64,000 bases of DNA from positions 1,674,001-1,738,000 of the forward strand of contig CP064963.1 of the NCBI GenBank assembly GCA_016699165.1, written 5' to 3'. A program made the position numbers and the translations under genes. Origin of the DNA: Candidatus Melainabacteria bacterium (GTDB lineage: Bacteria > Cyanobacteriota > Vampirovibrionia > Obscuribacterales > Obscuribacteraceae). Below are positions 9,104 to 19,040 of the stretch, in pieces. Positions within the stretch are counted from its first letter, which is position 1, and each line of letters begins with the position of its first letter. A model generated the notes under the pieces. That model was not told the DNA's origin and searched no databases. It was given only the letters and a program-made list of their open reading frames with translations.

Positions 9104-9379
9104 ATGACAAGCGCTTCAATCTCCGTTTCTAAAAATCAGGAAGTCACGCTTGATCTCGACATTGTCAGTGTCGATGACACAGGTTCATGGAAAGTCTGCT
9201 TTCCATGCCATGTGCCACAGAGTATGCAACCTCACAAATTGGAACTGGAACAAATTCTTGAACGAGTTTTTTCCAATTGTTCAAACCCAGCTTCTAATCT
9301 TGCATTAGCTCGTCAACTGGCAATCAACTGGTGTCAGCAAAAGGGTCGCGAACTAGGAATAGCTATTCGCTTTTCTTAA
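9104..9379 (+). CDS. Hypothetical small protein
   Basis: 91 residues, not recognised. It has no signal peptide or membrane segment and contains four cysteines (WKVCFPCH, FSNCSN, NWCQQ). The middle part is predicted amphipathic helix (LELEQILERVFSN, LALARQLAINWCQQ). A candidate promoter stands just upstream, and a strong inverted repeat follows about 70 bp after the stop, so it looks like a self-contained transcription unit. No strong ribosome-binding site is visible. Its reality rests mainly on the open frame, spacing and absence of an antisense competitor. Confidence 0.55.
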   Translation: MTSASISVSKNQEVTLDLDIVSVDDTGSWKVCFPCHVPQSMQPHKLELEQILERVFSNCSNPASNLALARQLAINWCQQKGRELGIAIRFS

Positions 9380-9450
9380 GCGTCAAACTTTTAAAACACT
9401 CAAAATTTTACGCCGATTTGCGTGTGCCTTTTTGCATGTTGTTCTTCAAA

Positions 9451-9508
9451 TAGTAAATTCGAGTAGATTTTCTGACGAATTCATAAGAAAATCTACTCGA
9501 ATTTACTA
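9451..9508. repeat. Perfect 23-bp inverted repeat, 12-nt loop
   Basis: The left arm 9451-9473 (begins TAGTAAATTCGAGTAG) and the right arm 9486-9508 are exact reverse complements; the loop is GACGAATTCATA. It lies between a plus-strand gene ending at 9379 and gyrA, which ends at 9573 on the minus strand. The arms are AT-rich and lack a following T-run, so it is not a classic intrinsic terminator. It could be a bidirectional terminator, an mRNA-stabilising stem, or a relic of a small mobile repeat. Confidence 0.8.
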
Positions 9509-9516
9509 CCTGCAAG

Positions 9517-9540
9517 AAAGGGTGCCTAAAGACACCCTTT
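9517..9540. terminator. Hairpin terminator candidate, downstream of gyrA
   Basis: AAAGGGTG (9517-9524) and CACCCTTT (9533-9540) form an 8-bp stem with an 8-nt loop. Read on the minus strand, the stem is followed by CTTGC after the TTT, giving a weak U-tract. It lies 33 bp past the gyrA stop codon. Confidence 0.55.
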
Positions 9541-9572
9541 CATAGTTGTTAGATTTTCTCTGATCTGCCGAT

Positions 9573-12101
9573 TTACTCGCCAGTCTCTTCCTCTCCGATG
9601 TCGCCAAGTTCTTGCGCACCAGTCGGGTCGACGAATGGGCTTACAGAAACCACCGAATCATCGGTGCCTAACTGCTGGATACGAACTCCAGTTGCCATCC
9701 TTCCTTGCGAGCTGATTTCAGAAACTTGCTGTCTTACCACGATACCATTGGCAGTGGCGATAACAACATGATCTTCAGGCGCTACAACAGTCAAGCAAGC
9801 AAGTCTCGATGTAGAAGACTTGAACTTGGTTCCGATGATGCCTACACCACCGCGACCCTGTTGTCTGAACTCGTCGAATTTGACTCGCTTGCCGTAGCCA
9901 TCATTTGTTACCACTAAGATACTGTGAGTATCTTTTGGCTCGACTGCATCAAATCCGACAATCTTATCTGTTTCGCGCAATGTAATTGCACGCACACCGC
10001 GAGCGGCTCGACCCATTGGTCTTAGCTCTTCTTCGCTGTAGCGAATACACATACCGTTGCTTGTACCGATTAATACATCGGACTTGCCGGTAGATGTTTT
10101 CACCCAGCCAAGCTCATCACCATCACCAAGCGAGATGGCGATAATGCCACTACGTCTGATACTAGCGAATTCGGACATCGGCACTTTCTTGATGTAAGCA
10201 CCAGCTGTAAGCATGATTAGATGCGACGTGTCTTTAAACTCAGCCACCGGAATAACGGCTGTGACATTTTCTTCTTGACCAATCGGCGCCAGGTTAACTA
10301 GAGCAAGACCACGAGCGGTGCGTCCGCCTTCGGGCAAGTCCATAACTTCGATAGGATAGACCTGACCTCTGCTTGTGAATACAAGCAAGCGATCGTGCAT
10401 ATTGGCTACAAAGAAGTGTTGGATTTCATCCTCTTCGCGTGTCTTCATACCGGTTACGCCACGAGTGTTACGACGTTGACGTTTGAATGTATCGAGCGGA
10501 ATACGCTTGATATAGTTCTGGTTGGTGATGAACACAGCCATCGCTTCATTAGGGGTGAGGTCTTTAGCCGAAATGTCGGTGTCGACTTTGCCTTCGATGC
10601 GAGTCTTGCGATCGTCGCCATATTTGTCGCGAATGTGTATAGATTCTTTTTTGATTACATCAAGTACAAGCTGACGATTATCGAGCATTGCTTTGTACTC
10701 TTTAATTTTGGCTTGAATCTCGTCATATTCTTTTTGAATTTTGCCTGATTCTAATCCTGTCAGGCGGCGCAATTGCATTTCGAGAATGGCATTTGCTTGC
10801 AGTTCATCAAGACCGAATTTAGAAATCAAACCTTGTCTGGCTTCTTCTGTCGAATCGGCCTTTCTAATTATTTGAATAACTTCTTCGATATTTTTGAGTG
10901 CTTTTAAATAGCCTTCTAAAATATGAGCGCGCTCTTCGGCTTTGCGCAATTGATATCTTGTGCGGCGCGTGACCACGTCGATTCGGTGGTCAATGAACTC
11001 TTGAAGCAACGCAGATAACTGCAATGTGGCAGGACGTCCGCGCACTAGAGCAAGAGTATTTACAGGGAAAGACTGTTGTAATTGAGTGTGTTTGTACAAA
11101 TTATTCAATACAACTTCAGGGTGTGCATCGCGTTTTAGCTCGATTACTACCCGCAATCCACTTCTGTCTGTTTCGTCGTTGACGTCGCTTATACCAGTCA
11201 AACGCTCGCCACGCACAAGCTCTGCCACACGCTTGGCAAAGGCTTCCGGTCCCACCAAATGCGGAAGGGTGGTGACAATGATGGCCATACGAGATTGACG
11301 ACCGTTTCCACCTGGCAATTGCTCAATGGTGGCATCGCCACGAACCATAATAGAACCGCGACCAGTGAGGAAGGCTTCTTCGATCGCTTCGGTTCCCATA
11401 ATGGTCCCGCTCGACGGGAAATCAGGTCCCTTGACCCACTGCATCAATTCTTTGGAAGTAAGTTCGGGATTATCGATTTTGGCAAGGATTCCATCCATCA
11501 CTTCTCTCAAGTTGTGAGGAGGAATATTGGTTGCCATTCCAACTGCAATACCTGCAGATCCATTTAATAACAATGTGGGCACACGTGACGGCAAAACAAC
11601 TGGCTCTTTGCGACTGTCGTCGAAGTTAGCGCGCATGTCAACCGTTTCAGCATCGATGTCAGCAAGCATTTCCATTGCAATTGGCGCCAAGCGCGCTTCT
11701 GTATATCGCATAGCAGCAGGAGGATTATCTAAATCGCCGAAATTTCCGTGACCGTCAACAAGCATGTATCTTGTGCTTTCAGGTTGAGCTAGCCTGACAA
11801 GCGCATCGTATATAGCTTGGTCGCCGTGAGGGTGATAGTTACCCATTACTTCGCCCACTGTTTTAGCCGCTTTACGATACCGCTCTGTTGGTGCAAGCCC
11901 TTGCTCGTTCATACCAAAAATGATGCGTCTGTGCACTGGCTTCAAGCCGTCGCGCACGTCTGGAATGGCTCGGGAAATGATGACAGACATGGCATAGTCA
12001 ATGAAAGACTTGCGCATTTCCTCTTTCAGATCGATTGTTATTACTCGTCCTGTCCCGCCCGCACCGGCTCCACCGCCGGCATTGCCGCTTGATTGGCTCA
12101 C
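9573..12101 (-). CDS. gyrA: DNA gyrase subunit A
   Basis: 842 residues, normal length. GyrA is the breakage-reunion subunit that introduces negative supercoils with GyrB. It starts after a Gly/Ala-rich N-terminal leader (residues 5-19), then shows DYAMSVIISRAIPDVRDG, the winged-helix segment YHPHGD, and the catalytic Tyr133 in AAMRYTEARL. The C-terminal beta-pinwheel contains a GyrA-box-like QQGRGGVG (canonical QRRGGKG), which supports gyrase rather than ParC. Residue 95 is Gln at the E. coli Ser83 position, while Asp99 (E. coli Asp87) is kept. The protein ends in an acidic tail (GDIGEEETGE). An extended -10 promoter lies about 70 bp upstream. It is divergent from lysS. Confidence 0.97.
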   Translation of the reverse strand: MSQSSGNAGGGAGAGGTGRVITIDLKEEMRKSFIDYAMSVIISRAIPDVRDGLKPVHRRIIFGMNEQGLAPTERYRKAAKTVGEVMGNYHPHGDQAIYDALVRLAQPESTRYMLVDGHGNFGDLDNPPAAMRYTEARLAPIAMEMLADIDAETVDMRANFDDSRKEPVVLPSRVPTLLLNGSAGIAVGMATNIPPHNLREVMDGILAKIDNPELTSKELMQWVKGPDFPSSGTIMGTEAIEEAFLTGRGSIMVRGDATIEQLPGGNGRQSRMAIIVTTLPHLVGPEAFAKRVAELVRGERLTGISDVNDETDRSGLRVVIELKRDAHPEVVLNNLYKHTQLQQSFPVNTLALVRGRPATLQLSALLQEFIDHRIDVVTRRTRYQLRKAEERAHILEGYLKALKNIEEVIQIIRKADSTEEARQGLISKFGLDELQANAILEMQLRRLTGLESGKIQKEYDEIQAKIKEYKAMLDNRQLVLDVIKKESIHIRDKYGDDRKTRIEGKVDTDISAKDLTPNEAMAVFITNQNYIKRIPLDTFKRQRRNTRGVTGMKTREEDEIQHFFVANMHDRLLVFTSRGQVYPIEVMDLPEGGRTARGLALVNLAPIGQEENVTAVIPVAEFKDTSHLIMLTAGAYIKKVPMSEFASIRRSGIIAISLGDGDELGWVKTSTGKSDVLIGTSNGMCIRYSEEELRPMGRAARGVRAITLRETDKIVGFDAVEPKDTHSILVVTNDGYGKRVKFDEFRQQGRGGVGIIGTKFKSSTSRLACLTVVAPEDHVVIATANGIVVRQQVSEISSQGRMATGVRIQQLGTDDSVVSVSPFVDPTGAQELGDIGEEETGE

Positions 12102-12171
12102 TATTCAAGAACCCCCTGATACACGTAAATATAGATACCATGCCGCTTTGAAGCAGCTATAAGAAAGATAA

Positions 12172-12180
12172 ATTATAACA
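12172..12180 (-). promoter_or_regulatory. Extended -10 promoter of gyrA
   Basis: On the minus strand this reads TGTTATAAT: a perfect TATAAT (12172-12177) preceded by the TGn extension. No good -35 is visible, which is typical of extended -10 promoters. It would give a leader of about 65 nt before the gyrA start at 12101. A short palindrome GGCGA-TT-TCGCC lies just upstream of it. Confidence 0.55.
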
Positions 12181-12297
12181 TGAAAGTATCGTGGCGATTT
12201 CGCCCGAAACCTTGAGTTTTCTTAGGTTTGACTCAGGTCTTGACCCCCTCATTCTAGGTAAATTATTCATTCAAATCAATTAATTGGAGATTCTCAC

Positions 12298-13800
12298 TTG
12301 AGTAAGGATTCAGAAAGCTCGCGTCTTAGAGATGAGCGCTTGAAAAAACTGCAGACTCTGCGCGATCAAGGTGTACAGCCTTATCCCTATAAGTTCGATC
12401 GCACCCATCAGAATAAAGACCTGCAAGAAAAATACAAAGACCTTGCCAATGAGATTGAAACTCAAGATGTGGTCAGGGTTTGTGGTCGTGTAATGAACGA
12501 GCGCAATACCTGGATGTTTGTCGATCTATATGATGAATCTGGAAAAATTCAGCTCTTCTGCCACAAAGAAAACCTTGACAAGGAAAAATTGCAGACGCTC
12601 AAACTCTTCGACAAAGGTGACATCATCGGCGCCACAGGCACAATTAGAAGAACAAAGGCTGGCGAATTGTCGGTCAAAGTGACAGACTTTGAATTGCTTT
12701 GCAAATCACTTCAACCACTGCCAGACAGCTGGAGCGGATTCACAGATGTGGAAGCAAGATATCGTCATCGCTATGTAGATTTAATTATCAATCCAGAAGT
12801 GCGAGAAACTCTTCGCAAGCGCAGTTTGACTGTTCGCACCATTCGTAATTTTTTAGACAGCAGAGGCTATCTCGAAATCGAAACACCAACTCTACAAGTG
12901 GAAGCAGGTGGTGCTGATGCTCGTCCGTTCGTCACTCATCACAACACTCTAGATCTCGAATTGTATTTGCGCATCGCCACCGAGTTGCATTTAAAACGGC
13001 TTGTAGTAGGCGGCTTCGAGCGCGTGTATGAAATTGGTCGCATTTTCCGCAACGAAGGAATTAGCACCAGACACAATCCCGAATTCACAATGCTTGAGAT
13101 GTATTGTGCCTATGGTGACTATAAAGACTTGATGGATTTCACCGAAGAAATGCTGCTTCAATGCGCCACTACAGTTTGTGGAACCGGGGACCTAACATAT
13201 CAAGGACAGACGCTCAATTTCAAAGATCCATTTAAACGTCTTCGCATGGTCGATGCCATCAAAGAAGTGACTGGCAAAGATGTCGAATCGATGAAAACCT
13301 TCGAAGAAGTAAAAGCATGTGCCACCGAAATTGGTGTCAGGCTCGATGGCGAGAAAACACGCGGCGAAGTGATAAATAGCATTTTCGAAGACAAAGTCGA
13401 ACATACGCTTATACAGCCAACTTTCATCATCGATTATCCAGTCGAGATTTCTCCACTCACCAAAGCACACAGAAATAATCCAGGCGAAGTGGAGCGCTTC
13501 GAATTAATGGTTGCTGGTCGCGAATTAGCAAACGGGTATAGTGAGCTTACAGACCCGCTGGATCAAAGAGCACGACTTGAAGAACAAGCGAAAAAGAAAG
13601 CGGCTGGAGACCTAGAGGCAATGCCATTAGATCTAGATTTCCTATTGGCAATGGAATATGGCATGCCACCAACGATGGGTATCGGCATCGGCATAGACCG
13701 GCTTGTGATGCTACTTACAGACTCAGCTTCTATTCGCGATGTCATTGCCTTCCCGACCATGAAACCACACAAAGAAGAAAAGTTAGAGAAAGCCGAATAA
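12298..13800 (+). CDS. lysS: Lysyl-tRNA synthetase, class II
   Basis: 500 residues, the usual length. It charges tRNA-Lys. TTG start with GGAG about 9 bases upstream. The N-terminal OB-fold anticodon-binding domain (about 55-150, VRVCGRVM ... WMFVDLYDESGKIQLFC) is followed by the class II core: motif 2 in FERVYEIGRIFRNEGIS and motif 3 in GIGIGIDRLVMLL. Lys-specific recognition residues in ELANGYSELTDP are present. Divergent from gyrA; it ends 22 bp from the convergent kinase-like gene, with no clear terminator between them. Confidence 0.97.
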   Translation: MSKDSESSRLRDERLKKLQTLRDQGVQPYPYKFDRTHQNKDLQEKYKDLANEIETQDVVRVCGRVMNERNTWMFVDLYDESGKIQLFCHKENLDKEKLQTLKLFDKGDIIGATGTIRRTKAGELSVKVTDFELLCKSLQPLPDSWSGFTDVEARYRHRYVDLIINPEVRETLRKRSLTVRTIRNFLDSRGYLEIETPTLQVEAGGADARPFVTHHNTLDLELYLRIATELHLKRLVVGGFERVYEIGRIFRNEGISTRHNPEFTMLEMYCAYGDYKDLMDFTEEMLLQCATTVCGTGDLTYQGQTLNFKDPFKRLRMVDAIKEVTGKDVESMKTFEEVKACATEIGVRLDGEKTRGEVINSIFEDKVEHTLIQPTFIIDYPVEISPLTKAHRNNPGEVERFELMVAGRELANGYSELTDPLDQRARLEEQAKKKAAGDLEAMPLDLDFLLAMEYGMPPTMGIGIGIDRLVMLLTDSASIRDVIAFPTMKPHKEEKLEKAE

Positions 13801-13821
13801 GCTTAGTCTCAATTTCAAGCT

Positions 13822-14838
13822 TTATAAATAGTGAATGCCTTCTTGCGATATCAATCGCAAGTCGTCTGCTATTTCTTCAAAACTATCATATCCAGGCGCT
13901 GCATCAAGTTTGCCTTCGTCAGTGAAACATAACCTAACTGCACGCATTAAAATGTGCTCGATTATTTCGGGCAGCCCGCCACGCGTTGAAGTTGGTTTTT
14001 CTGTATTGATGATTTGAGAAAAATGGAAATTACCAAGGTCTTCTTCTTTGTGCACAATATCTAGCAAATCATCTGTTACTCGCTTCAAATCAAAATCACG
14101 CGAATAAGACACGCCGTTTAAAAGAGGCTTGCGACAAGCAACTTCCCAGAGTAATAAACCAAAGGCTAGTAAATCATCGGCTTTTAAGTGTGGATAGTAA
14201 CGAGGGGTGGTGACTATTAAAGATTTCTTTTCATCATCTGTCTCACCATATTCGGTGGCGCCAAAAAATCCACAATCTACCAAAATCACTCCGCTATTTG
14301 TGACCACCATATTTTCTGGTTTGACGTCACCGTGATAGCCAAATTCCTGATTGTTATTCAGTCTTTGTAGAGTGAGAGCTAAATTTCTTAGCACCGCCAC
14401 GGGTACTGGACCAGAGCGCATATATTGTCTAAAAGTCTTGCCTGCAATCAGTGGCATCACCGAGAAGACACGATCTTTTTCAAGCGAATAATCGTCGATA
14501 CTCACAAGACCTTGCTCAGAAACAGACCTTGTGCGAGCTATTTGAATTTTGTGGATACTATACGGAGACGCTTCTTGCACCGAATATCTATCAGGCTTTT
14601 TGACAAAAACTTGAGTGGGAACCGGCTCATGTGGTGCCATATTTCCGACAGGATGCGAATCGCGCGTGAACTCTGGATTTGCCGCTTCTTCTTTTGGAAC
14701 TTTTATGGCTCGCTCAGATTGAGTCAATCTGTCGAGCGACTTAAAAACAAATGAGAACGTTCCCTCACCAACCAGTTCTTGAATAGTGTAATTACCTATT
14801 CTCGCCCCGATCCAGTCGCTAGGGTGCCGGTTGGACAT
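13822..14838 (-). CDS. Atypical Hanks-type protein kinase (HGD/DCG)
   Basis: 338 residues with a kinase fold but altered catalytic motifs. The glycine loop is GEGTFSFVFK (24-33) and the VAIK lysine is Lys46 in RAIK. The catalytic loop reads YHGDVKPEN (His169-Gly170-Asp171), with Gly in place of the HRD Arg, and the metal-binding DFG is DCG (188-190). The catalytic and metal Asp, Lys and Asn are therefore kept, so it may be active, probably without activation-loop control through the HRD Arg. A Pro/Lys-rich stretch of about 40 residues is inserted after beta-3. No membrane segment or sensor domain is seen. Third gene of a unit with a K+ channel and a DUF1292-like protein (26 bp gap). Confidence 0.78.
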   Translation of the reverse strand: MSNRHPSDWIGARIGNYTIQELVGEGTFSFVFKSLDRLTQSERAIKVPKEEAANPEFTRDSHPVGNMAPHEPVPTQVFVKKPDRYSVQEASPYSIHKIQIARTRSVSEQGLVSIDDYSLEKDRVFSVMPLIAGKTFRQYMRSGPVPVAVLRNLALTLQRLNNNQEFGYHGDVKPENMVVTNSGVILVDCGFFGATEYGETDDEKKSLIVTTPRYYPHLKADDLLAFGLLLWEVACRKPLLNGVSYSRDFDLKRVTDDLLDIVHKEEDLGNFHFSQIINTEKPTSTRGGLPEIIEHILMRAVRLCFTDEGKLDAAPGYDSFEEIADDLRLISQEGIHYL

Positions 14839-14864
14839 TCAGTCCTTTGTTATCAATGTAAGTA

Positions 14865-15206
14865 CTAGACTATTTCTTCTTCAGAAGAAATGGCTTGGCG
14901 AGCCAACTCTTCCACATGTGCAACCACACGATCAAATTCGTCATCGGACTCAATGGTGCGGAAAATCGAGTGATCTTCTTTTTGAATCAAACGCATAATT
15001 ACAAGTGACTCATCATCATCGTCGTCATCTTCTTCTTCGGCTGCTGCAGCGGCCGCTGCCTCGTCTTTGAGCTTGAGCAGAATGCCGTAGTCATTACCTT
15101 CAAATTCGATGATATCTAAAATTTGACAGTTGTATGAAGTACCATCCTCACCCTCTAAAGTGATGATTGCATCGTCATCAGGTCCCGGTGTAGGTTCGTT
15201 GTTCAT
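14865..15206 (-). CDS. DUF1292-like acidic protein
   Basis: 113 residues. The beta-rich opening (ITLEGEDGTSYNCQILDII EFEGNDYGILL in two strands) matches the DUF1292 (YrzB-like) pattern, a small conserved family of unknown function in Firmicutes and relatives. It is interrupted by an Ala-run then Glu/Asp-run (about 50-67), which is low-complexity and strongly acidic, before the domain resumes with LVIMRLIQKED. The C terminus is also acidic. It lies 14 bp after the K+ channel gene and 26 bp before the atypical kinase, all on the minus strand. Function unknown; the context suggests an accessory of the channel or kinase. Confidence 0.7.
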   Translation of the reverse strand: MNNEPTPGPDDDAIITLEGEDGTSYNCQILDIIEFEGNDYGILLKLKDEAAAAAAAEEEDDDDDDESLVIMRLIQKEDHSIFRTIESDDEFDRVVAHVEELARQAISSEEEIV

Positions 15207-15220
15207 TTTTATCTTCCTGT

Positions 15221-16222
15221 TTAAGTTCTGCTTGCCAGCTGTCCAAGTTTATCGAAATCTTGCTGCGCGCCCAACCCTATTAGCTCGTCTCCGACACCAA
15301 ACGTTAAGTCGGGCGACGGATTCGTTATCAGCTTACCATTTTGATTTACGGCCAGGATCATGACTCCAGAAGTCTGACGAATATTGGCATCCTTTAATGT
15401 TCTACCGACAAGGGTTGAACGCTCTTTGATAGCGACTTGTTCCATTCTCAACTCATGCCCTGGTGCGTGCATGACAACGTCGAGAAATTCCGTTACAAGT
15501 GGATGCGTAATTGATGCTGCCAAGCGTTTACCGCAAATGACATAAGGCGAAATGACCATGCGCACTCCAGCGCGTTTGAGCTTGGCTTCACTGCCCGGGT
15601 TTGCCGCGCGTGACACAATGTCAATCTTTTCGTTTAGCCCTTTTGCTGTGATGGCGATAAAGGCGTTTTGTCTGTCGTCTGGCAAGGCGCAAACAATTCC
15701 TTTGGCGTTAGTTAACTGCGCTTCAATCAATATGTCGTCGTCCGACGCGTCACCCATCAAAACTAAAATGCCTCTAAGTTCGGCTTGTCTGGCGCGTTCT
15801 GGGTCTTGCTCCACCACTACAAAAGGAATTTTATTAATGATAAATTGTTCCGCCACCTCTTGTCCGGTGCGCCCATAACCGCACACAATCTGGTGATCGG
15901 TTAGTTTGACAATTTTGTGTTTCATCAATCTTCCTCTATTAGCTTCAATTAATAGCTCCACAATATCGCTCAGGATGTAAAGAACGAATCCGATGCCCGC
16001 AAGCATGAGCAGAATTGTGAAAATTTTTCCATTGTCGTCGAGCGGATGCGGCTCTCCAAAACCTACTGTAGTGATTGTCATTACTGTCATGAAAAGCGCG
16101 TCAAGCGGCTCCCAGCCCTCAATCAGCACGAAGCCAAGAGTGCCTGCCGCCACCAATCCGCCAAGCTTAAAAACGTTTGATATCAAACGCTCATAGATAC
16201 TTTTCTTCTCGTAATCAATCAT
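15221..16222 (-). CDS. Potassium channel with RCK/TrkA-N domain
   Basis: 333 residues, MthK/Kch-type. Two membrane helices (about 18-36 and 68-92) flank a pore helix with the selectivity-filter sequence TTVGFGEPHP, so K+ conduction is likely. A cytoplasmic RCK (TrkA-N) domain follows with CGYGRTGQEVAEQF, a nucleotide-binding GxGxxG, and VVVEQDPE. A TrkA-C-like domain comes last (about 250-330, MEQVAIKERSTLVGRTL ... GVGDELIGLG). RCK domains gate the pore through Ca2+, Na+ or nucleotide ligands. First gene of a three-gene minus-strand unit with the DUF1292-like protein and atypical kinase, so channel activity may be subject to phosphorylation (inference). Confidence 0.9.
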   Translation of the reverse strand: MIDYEKKSIYERLISNVFKLGGLVAAGTLGFVLIEGWEPLDALFMTVMTITTVGFGEPHPLDDNGKIFTILLMLAGIGFVLYILSDIVELLIEANRGRLMKHKIVKLTDHQIVCGYGRTGQEVAEQFIINKIPFVVVEQDPERARQAELRGILVLMGDASDDDILIEAQLTNAKGIVCALPDDRQNAFIAITAKGLNEKIDIVSRAANPGSEAKLKRAGVRMVISPYVICGKRLAASITHPLVTEFLDVVMHAPGHELRMEQVAIKERSTLVGRTLKDANIRQTSGVMILAVNQNGKLITNPSPDLTFGVGDELIGLGAQQDFDKLGQLASRT

Positions 16223-16378
16223 TTCTTAAATAGACTCAAAAGGTATTATAAATTTCTGGAGCCCATGGCATATTAAGGACTATCCTTATTATGTTCAAGA
16301 GTTTCTGCGCCAAGCCACAGGCAGATGGCGCCAAACGGGGCTCAGTGTCCCAATGCACGTATTTTTGAGTCAAGATAA

Positions 16379-17836
<1,458 letters not shown>

Positions 17837-17855
17837 GAGTAAAAAATAAAATCAA

Positions 17856-18587
17856 ATGACAAAAGAAAAAAAGGCAAAAGCCAAAGAAGAACCAACCCGC
17901 GAAGACAGTCGTAACGTCTATGTCTTTGGCAGATTGGAAAACGAAGTGACGGTTCCCGTCATTCGCAGACTCCTTCGGCTGGCTGAACTCGATGCACATG
18001 CGCCAATCACGCTGTACATCAATTCATCTGGTGGCAACGGTTATAATGCCGACGCCATCATTGCCATAATGAATTCGATCAAGCCTAAAGTACACACTGT
18101 TTGTCTTGGACACGCTCTGTCTGGTGCCTGCGAAATTTTAGCCGCCGGCACCGGCGAGCGTTCTGCCTATGAATTTTCAACCATCATGTTTCACCAGACT
18201 ATCTGGGAAGCTGAAGGCGATATCACCAATCTTGAAATTCAAGCAGCCCAGGGTCAGCGTTTCCGTAACGCCCAGATCGAACTTTTGCATAAATGCACCG
18301 GCGCAAGCAAAGAAAAATTACGCAAAGACATCGAACGCGACTATTATATGTCCGCTGAAGATGCCCTTGAATACGGCATGATCGACAAGCTCATCCGTCA
18401 CAAAGGAAGAAGCGCTGCTGCACCACTCAAATTAGTTGCTAAATCAGCAGCTAAGCCAGCAGCCAAAACAGCAACTAAACCAGCTGCCAAACGCGCTTCG
18501 GCAAGCCGAGTAAGCACACGTTCAAAGACTGCTGCTCGTAGCACTAAAACAAGAAAAGTAGCAACTCGCAAAACCACGAAAAAATAA
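17856..18587 (+). CDS. ClpP-family serine protease with Lys/Ala-rich C-terminal tail
   Basis: 243 residues. ClpP fold residues 18-182 with YINSSGGNGYNADAI and a full catalytic triad by alignment: Ser89 in GHALSGAC, His113 in IMFHQ and Asp162 in ERDYYMS, followed by AEDALEYGMIDKLI. Residues before 17 are Lys/Glu-rich; there is no hydrophobic export signal or typical ClpP propeptide. Residues about 184-243 are a low-complexity tail of Lys, Ala, Thr, Arg and Ser (KSAAKPAAKTATKPAAKR type), like bacterial histone-H1-like tails, and not part of usual ClpP. It sits between atpD and atpC with 19-21 bp gaps, so is presumably co-transcribed with F1 genes. Whether it works with ClpX/ClpC is unknown; it may be a ClpP paralogue (ClpR-like, but with an intact triad). 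Confidence 0.85.
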   Translation: MTKEKKAKAKEEPTREDSRNVYVFGRLENEVTVPVIRRLLRLAELDAHAPITLYINSSGGNGYNADAIIAIMNSIKPKVHTVCLGHALSGACEILAAGTGERSAYEFSTIMFHQTIWEAEGDITNLEIQAAQGQRFRNAQIELLHKCTGASKEKLRKDIERDYYMSAEDALEYGMIDKLIRHKGRSAAAPLKLVAKSAAKPAAKTATKPAAKRASASRVSTRSKTAARSTKTRKVATRKTTKK

Positions 18588-18608
18588 TCGGAGTTCAAAC
18601 AAGAGACC

Positions 18609-19037
18609 ATGGCTAAGACATTCAAACTCAAAGTAATTACACCCGAGAGAATCGTTTTTGAAAAAGATGTTGAAAAACTCACAGCCACAGCACGTGACGG
18701 TCAACTCACTATTCTTGCCAACCACGAGCCTCTTGTAACCGCCCTTGGTATCGACGTTATGCGCGCCACCGCAGGTGATGAAGAATATGGCGCCGCCATT
18801 ATTGGTGGCATCTTAGAAGTTGGCGTAAACGAAGTAACCATCCTCACCGACACCGCAGAGATGGGAACTGAAATCGACGAAGCTCGCGCTATGCAAGCGC
18901 ACTCCAGAGCTGAAGCCGAGAAGACTCAGCGCACCGACAAGATTGAAACACACGCCGCAGAACTGGCGCTAGCAAGGGCAGTAGCTCGTATGAGAGCTGC
19001 TGAAATGGTTAAAGCTCGCAAGAAGTTGCACCACTAA
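18609..19037 (+). CDS. atpC: ATP synthase F1 subunit epsilon
   Basis: 142 residues. The N-terminal beta-sandwich (FKLKVITPERIVFEKDVEKL, DGQLTILANHEPLVTAL) and the C-terminal helical hairpin (ELALARAVARMRAAEMVKARKK) match AtpC, the rotor-stalk subunit that can inhibit ATP hydrolysis. Third gene of the atpD, clpP-like, atpC unit; stop at 19037, four bases before the stop of the convergent minus-strand gene. Confidence 0.95.
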   Translation: MAKTFKLKVITPERIVFEKDVEKLTATARDGQLTILANHEPLVTALGIDVMRATAGDEEYGAAIIGGILEVGVNEVTILTDTAEMGTEIDEARAMQAHSRAEAEKTQRTDKIETHAAELALARAVARMRAAEMVKARKKLHH

Positions 19038-19040
19038 ATT

